The notes under the pieces: generated by a model
The model's input: only the letters and a program-made list of their open reading frames with translations
Told to the model about the DNA's origin: nothing
Database searches by the model: none
Part shown: positions 61,267 through 61,366 of the stretch, one piece after another
Layout of the letters: each line of letters starts with the position of its first letter
Numbering within the stretch: position 1 is the first letter of the stretch
Assembly (NCBI GenBank): GCA_031262835.1
Contig: JAISGY010000062.1
Coordinates: forward strand, 1-61,366
DNA from: Ruminococcus sp.
GTDB taxonomy: Bacteria > Bacillota > Clostridia > Oscillospirales > Ruminococcaceae
Direction of reading: 5' to 3'
Length of the DNA: 61,366 nucleotides
Made by a program: the position numbers and the translations under genes

Positions 61267-61366
61267 ATGAAACTTCCCGAGAAAGTGTCCTATTTACAGG
61301 GTCTGATGGACGGTATGGAAATTGATACCGCAACAAAAGAGGGCAAGCTCTTTAAAGCGATTGCCG
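61267..61366 (+). CDS. CD1247 N-terminal-domain protein, 5' end only
   Basis: 33 codons of a gene cut by the right edge, beginning MKLPEKVSYLQGLMDGMEID and continuing ATKEGKLFKAIA. This matches the small N-terminal domain found in CD1247-type proteins of Clostridia, which are usually encoded just after efp. GGAGGG lies ahead of the ATG. The function is unknown. Confidence 0.75.
   Translation, partial: MKLPEKVSYLQGLMDGMEIDTATKEGKLFKAIA

Overview
The window looks like a chromosomal segment of a low-to-moderate GC endospore-lineage Bacillota, most likely class Clostridia (Oscillospiraceae/Ruminococcaceae-like). The basis is gene content and order: tig-clpP-clpX, rplS-lepB-rbgA-rnhB-yraN, the paired B12/radical-SAM fusion protein and its DUF2344 partner, hemZ, spmAB, ecfA1-ecfA2-ecfT-truA, an SPFH flotillin with an NfeD partner, and efp followed by a CD1247-type protein. 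I see no rRNA, tRNA, CRISPR array, transposase, integrase or prophage gene. Coding density is high and no gap between genes exceeds about 290 bp. The largest are 11736-12021, 42195-42445, 39682-39929 and 26972-27198, and what they hold is listed.

Layout. 1-6475 (minus strand): a left-edge partial gene, then an operon reading ddl, murI, DUF1934, argS, dnaD-like and dnaC-like (cell-wall precursors, arginyl-tRNA, primosome loading). 6635-7246 (minus): a cysteine-rich orphan. 7453-10727 (plus): a membrane PASTA protein whose kinase domain has lost its catalytic residues, followed by hisF-hisI-hisE. 10782-11735 (minus): a secreted CAP-domain protein with a Cys-rich tandem repeat. 12022-16335 (minus): moxR, DUF58, transglutaminase operon. 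16511-21739 (minus): tig, clpP, clpX, then hemZ and a small zinc-ribbon protein. 21883-26971 (minus): rplS, lepB, rbgA, rnhB, yraN, thrC, metallophosphoesterase. 27199-34293 (minus): DJ-1/PfpI protein, 5-FTHF cyclo-ligase, mltG, U32 peptidase, M50 protease, two linked radical-SAM genes. 34519-36562 (plus): nfeD and flotillin. 36609-42685 (minus): cellobiose phosphorylase, a folate-type ECF S component with an unusually structured leader, pfkA, CapA-like protein, AbrB-like regulator. 42900-44020 (plus): spmA-spmB, with carD convergent to them. 44768-60487 (plus): one long run of closely spaced genes, ruvC, ruvA, a degenerate alkaline-phosphatase-fold protein, ruvB, glmM, a methyltransferase, ecfA1-ecfA2-ecfT, truA, a DUF5711 protein, a CvpA-like protein, clpE-like, an endonuclease IV-like protein, aroQ and pepP. 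Then efp with its own promoter and a right-edge partial gene.

How it fits together. Most of the content is housekeeping: recombination, proteostasis, envelope precursors and translation factors. Cellobiose phosphorylase plus phosphofructokinase suggests a fibre-derived sugar economy. spmAB and an AbrB/SpoVT-type regulator point to a sporulating ancestry. The folate S component at 39.6 kb could use the shared EcfA1-A2-T module encoded at 50.5-53 kb.

The most unusual observations are: (1) a pseudokinase-PASTA receptor heading a his operon; (2) a phosphatase-fold protein between ruvA and ruvB that has lost nearly all metal ligands; (3) a dispersed family of heptameric TCTGTAY tandem repeats at five gene junctions, two of which share a 28-nt core in opposite orientation; (4) three consecutive perfect hairpins in the folT leader, one of which can compete with a pairing next to the ribosome binding site. 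All calls come from reading the sequence; no database search was run.
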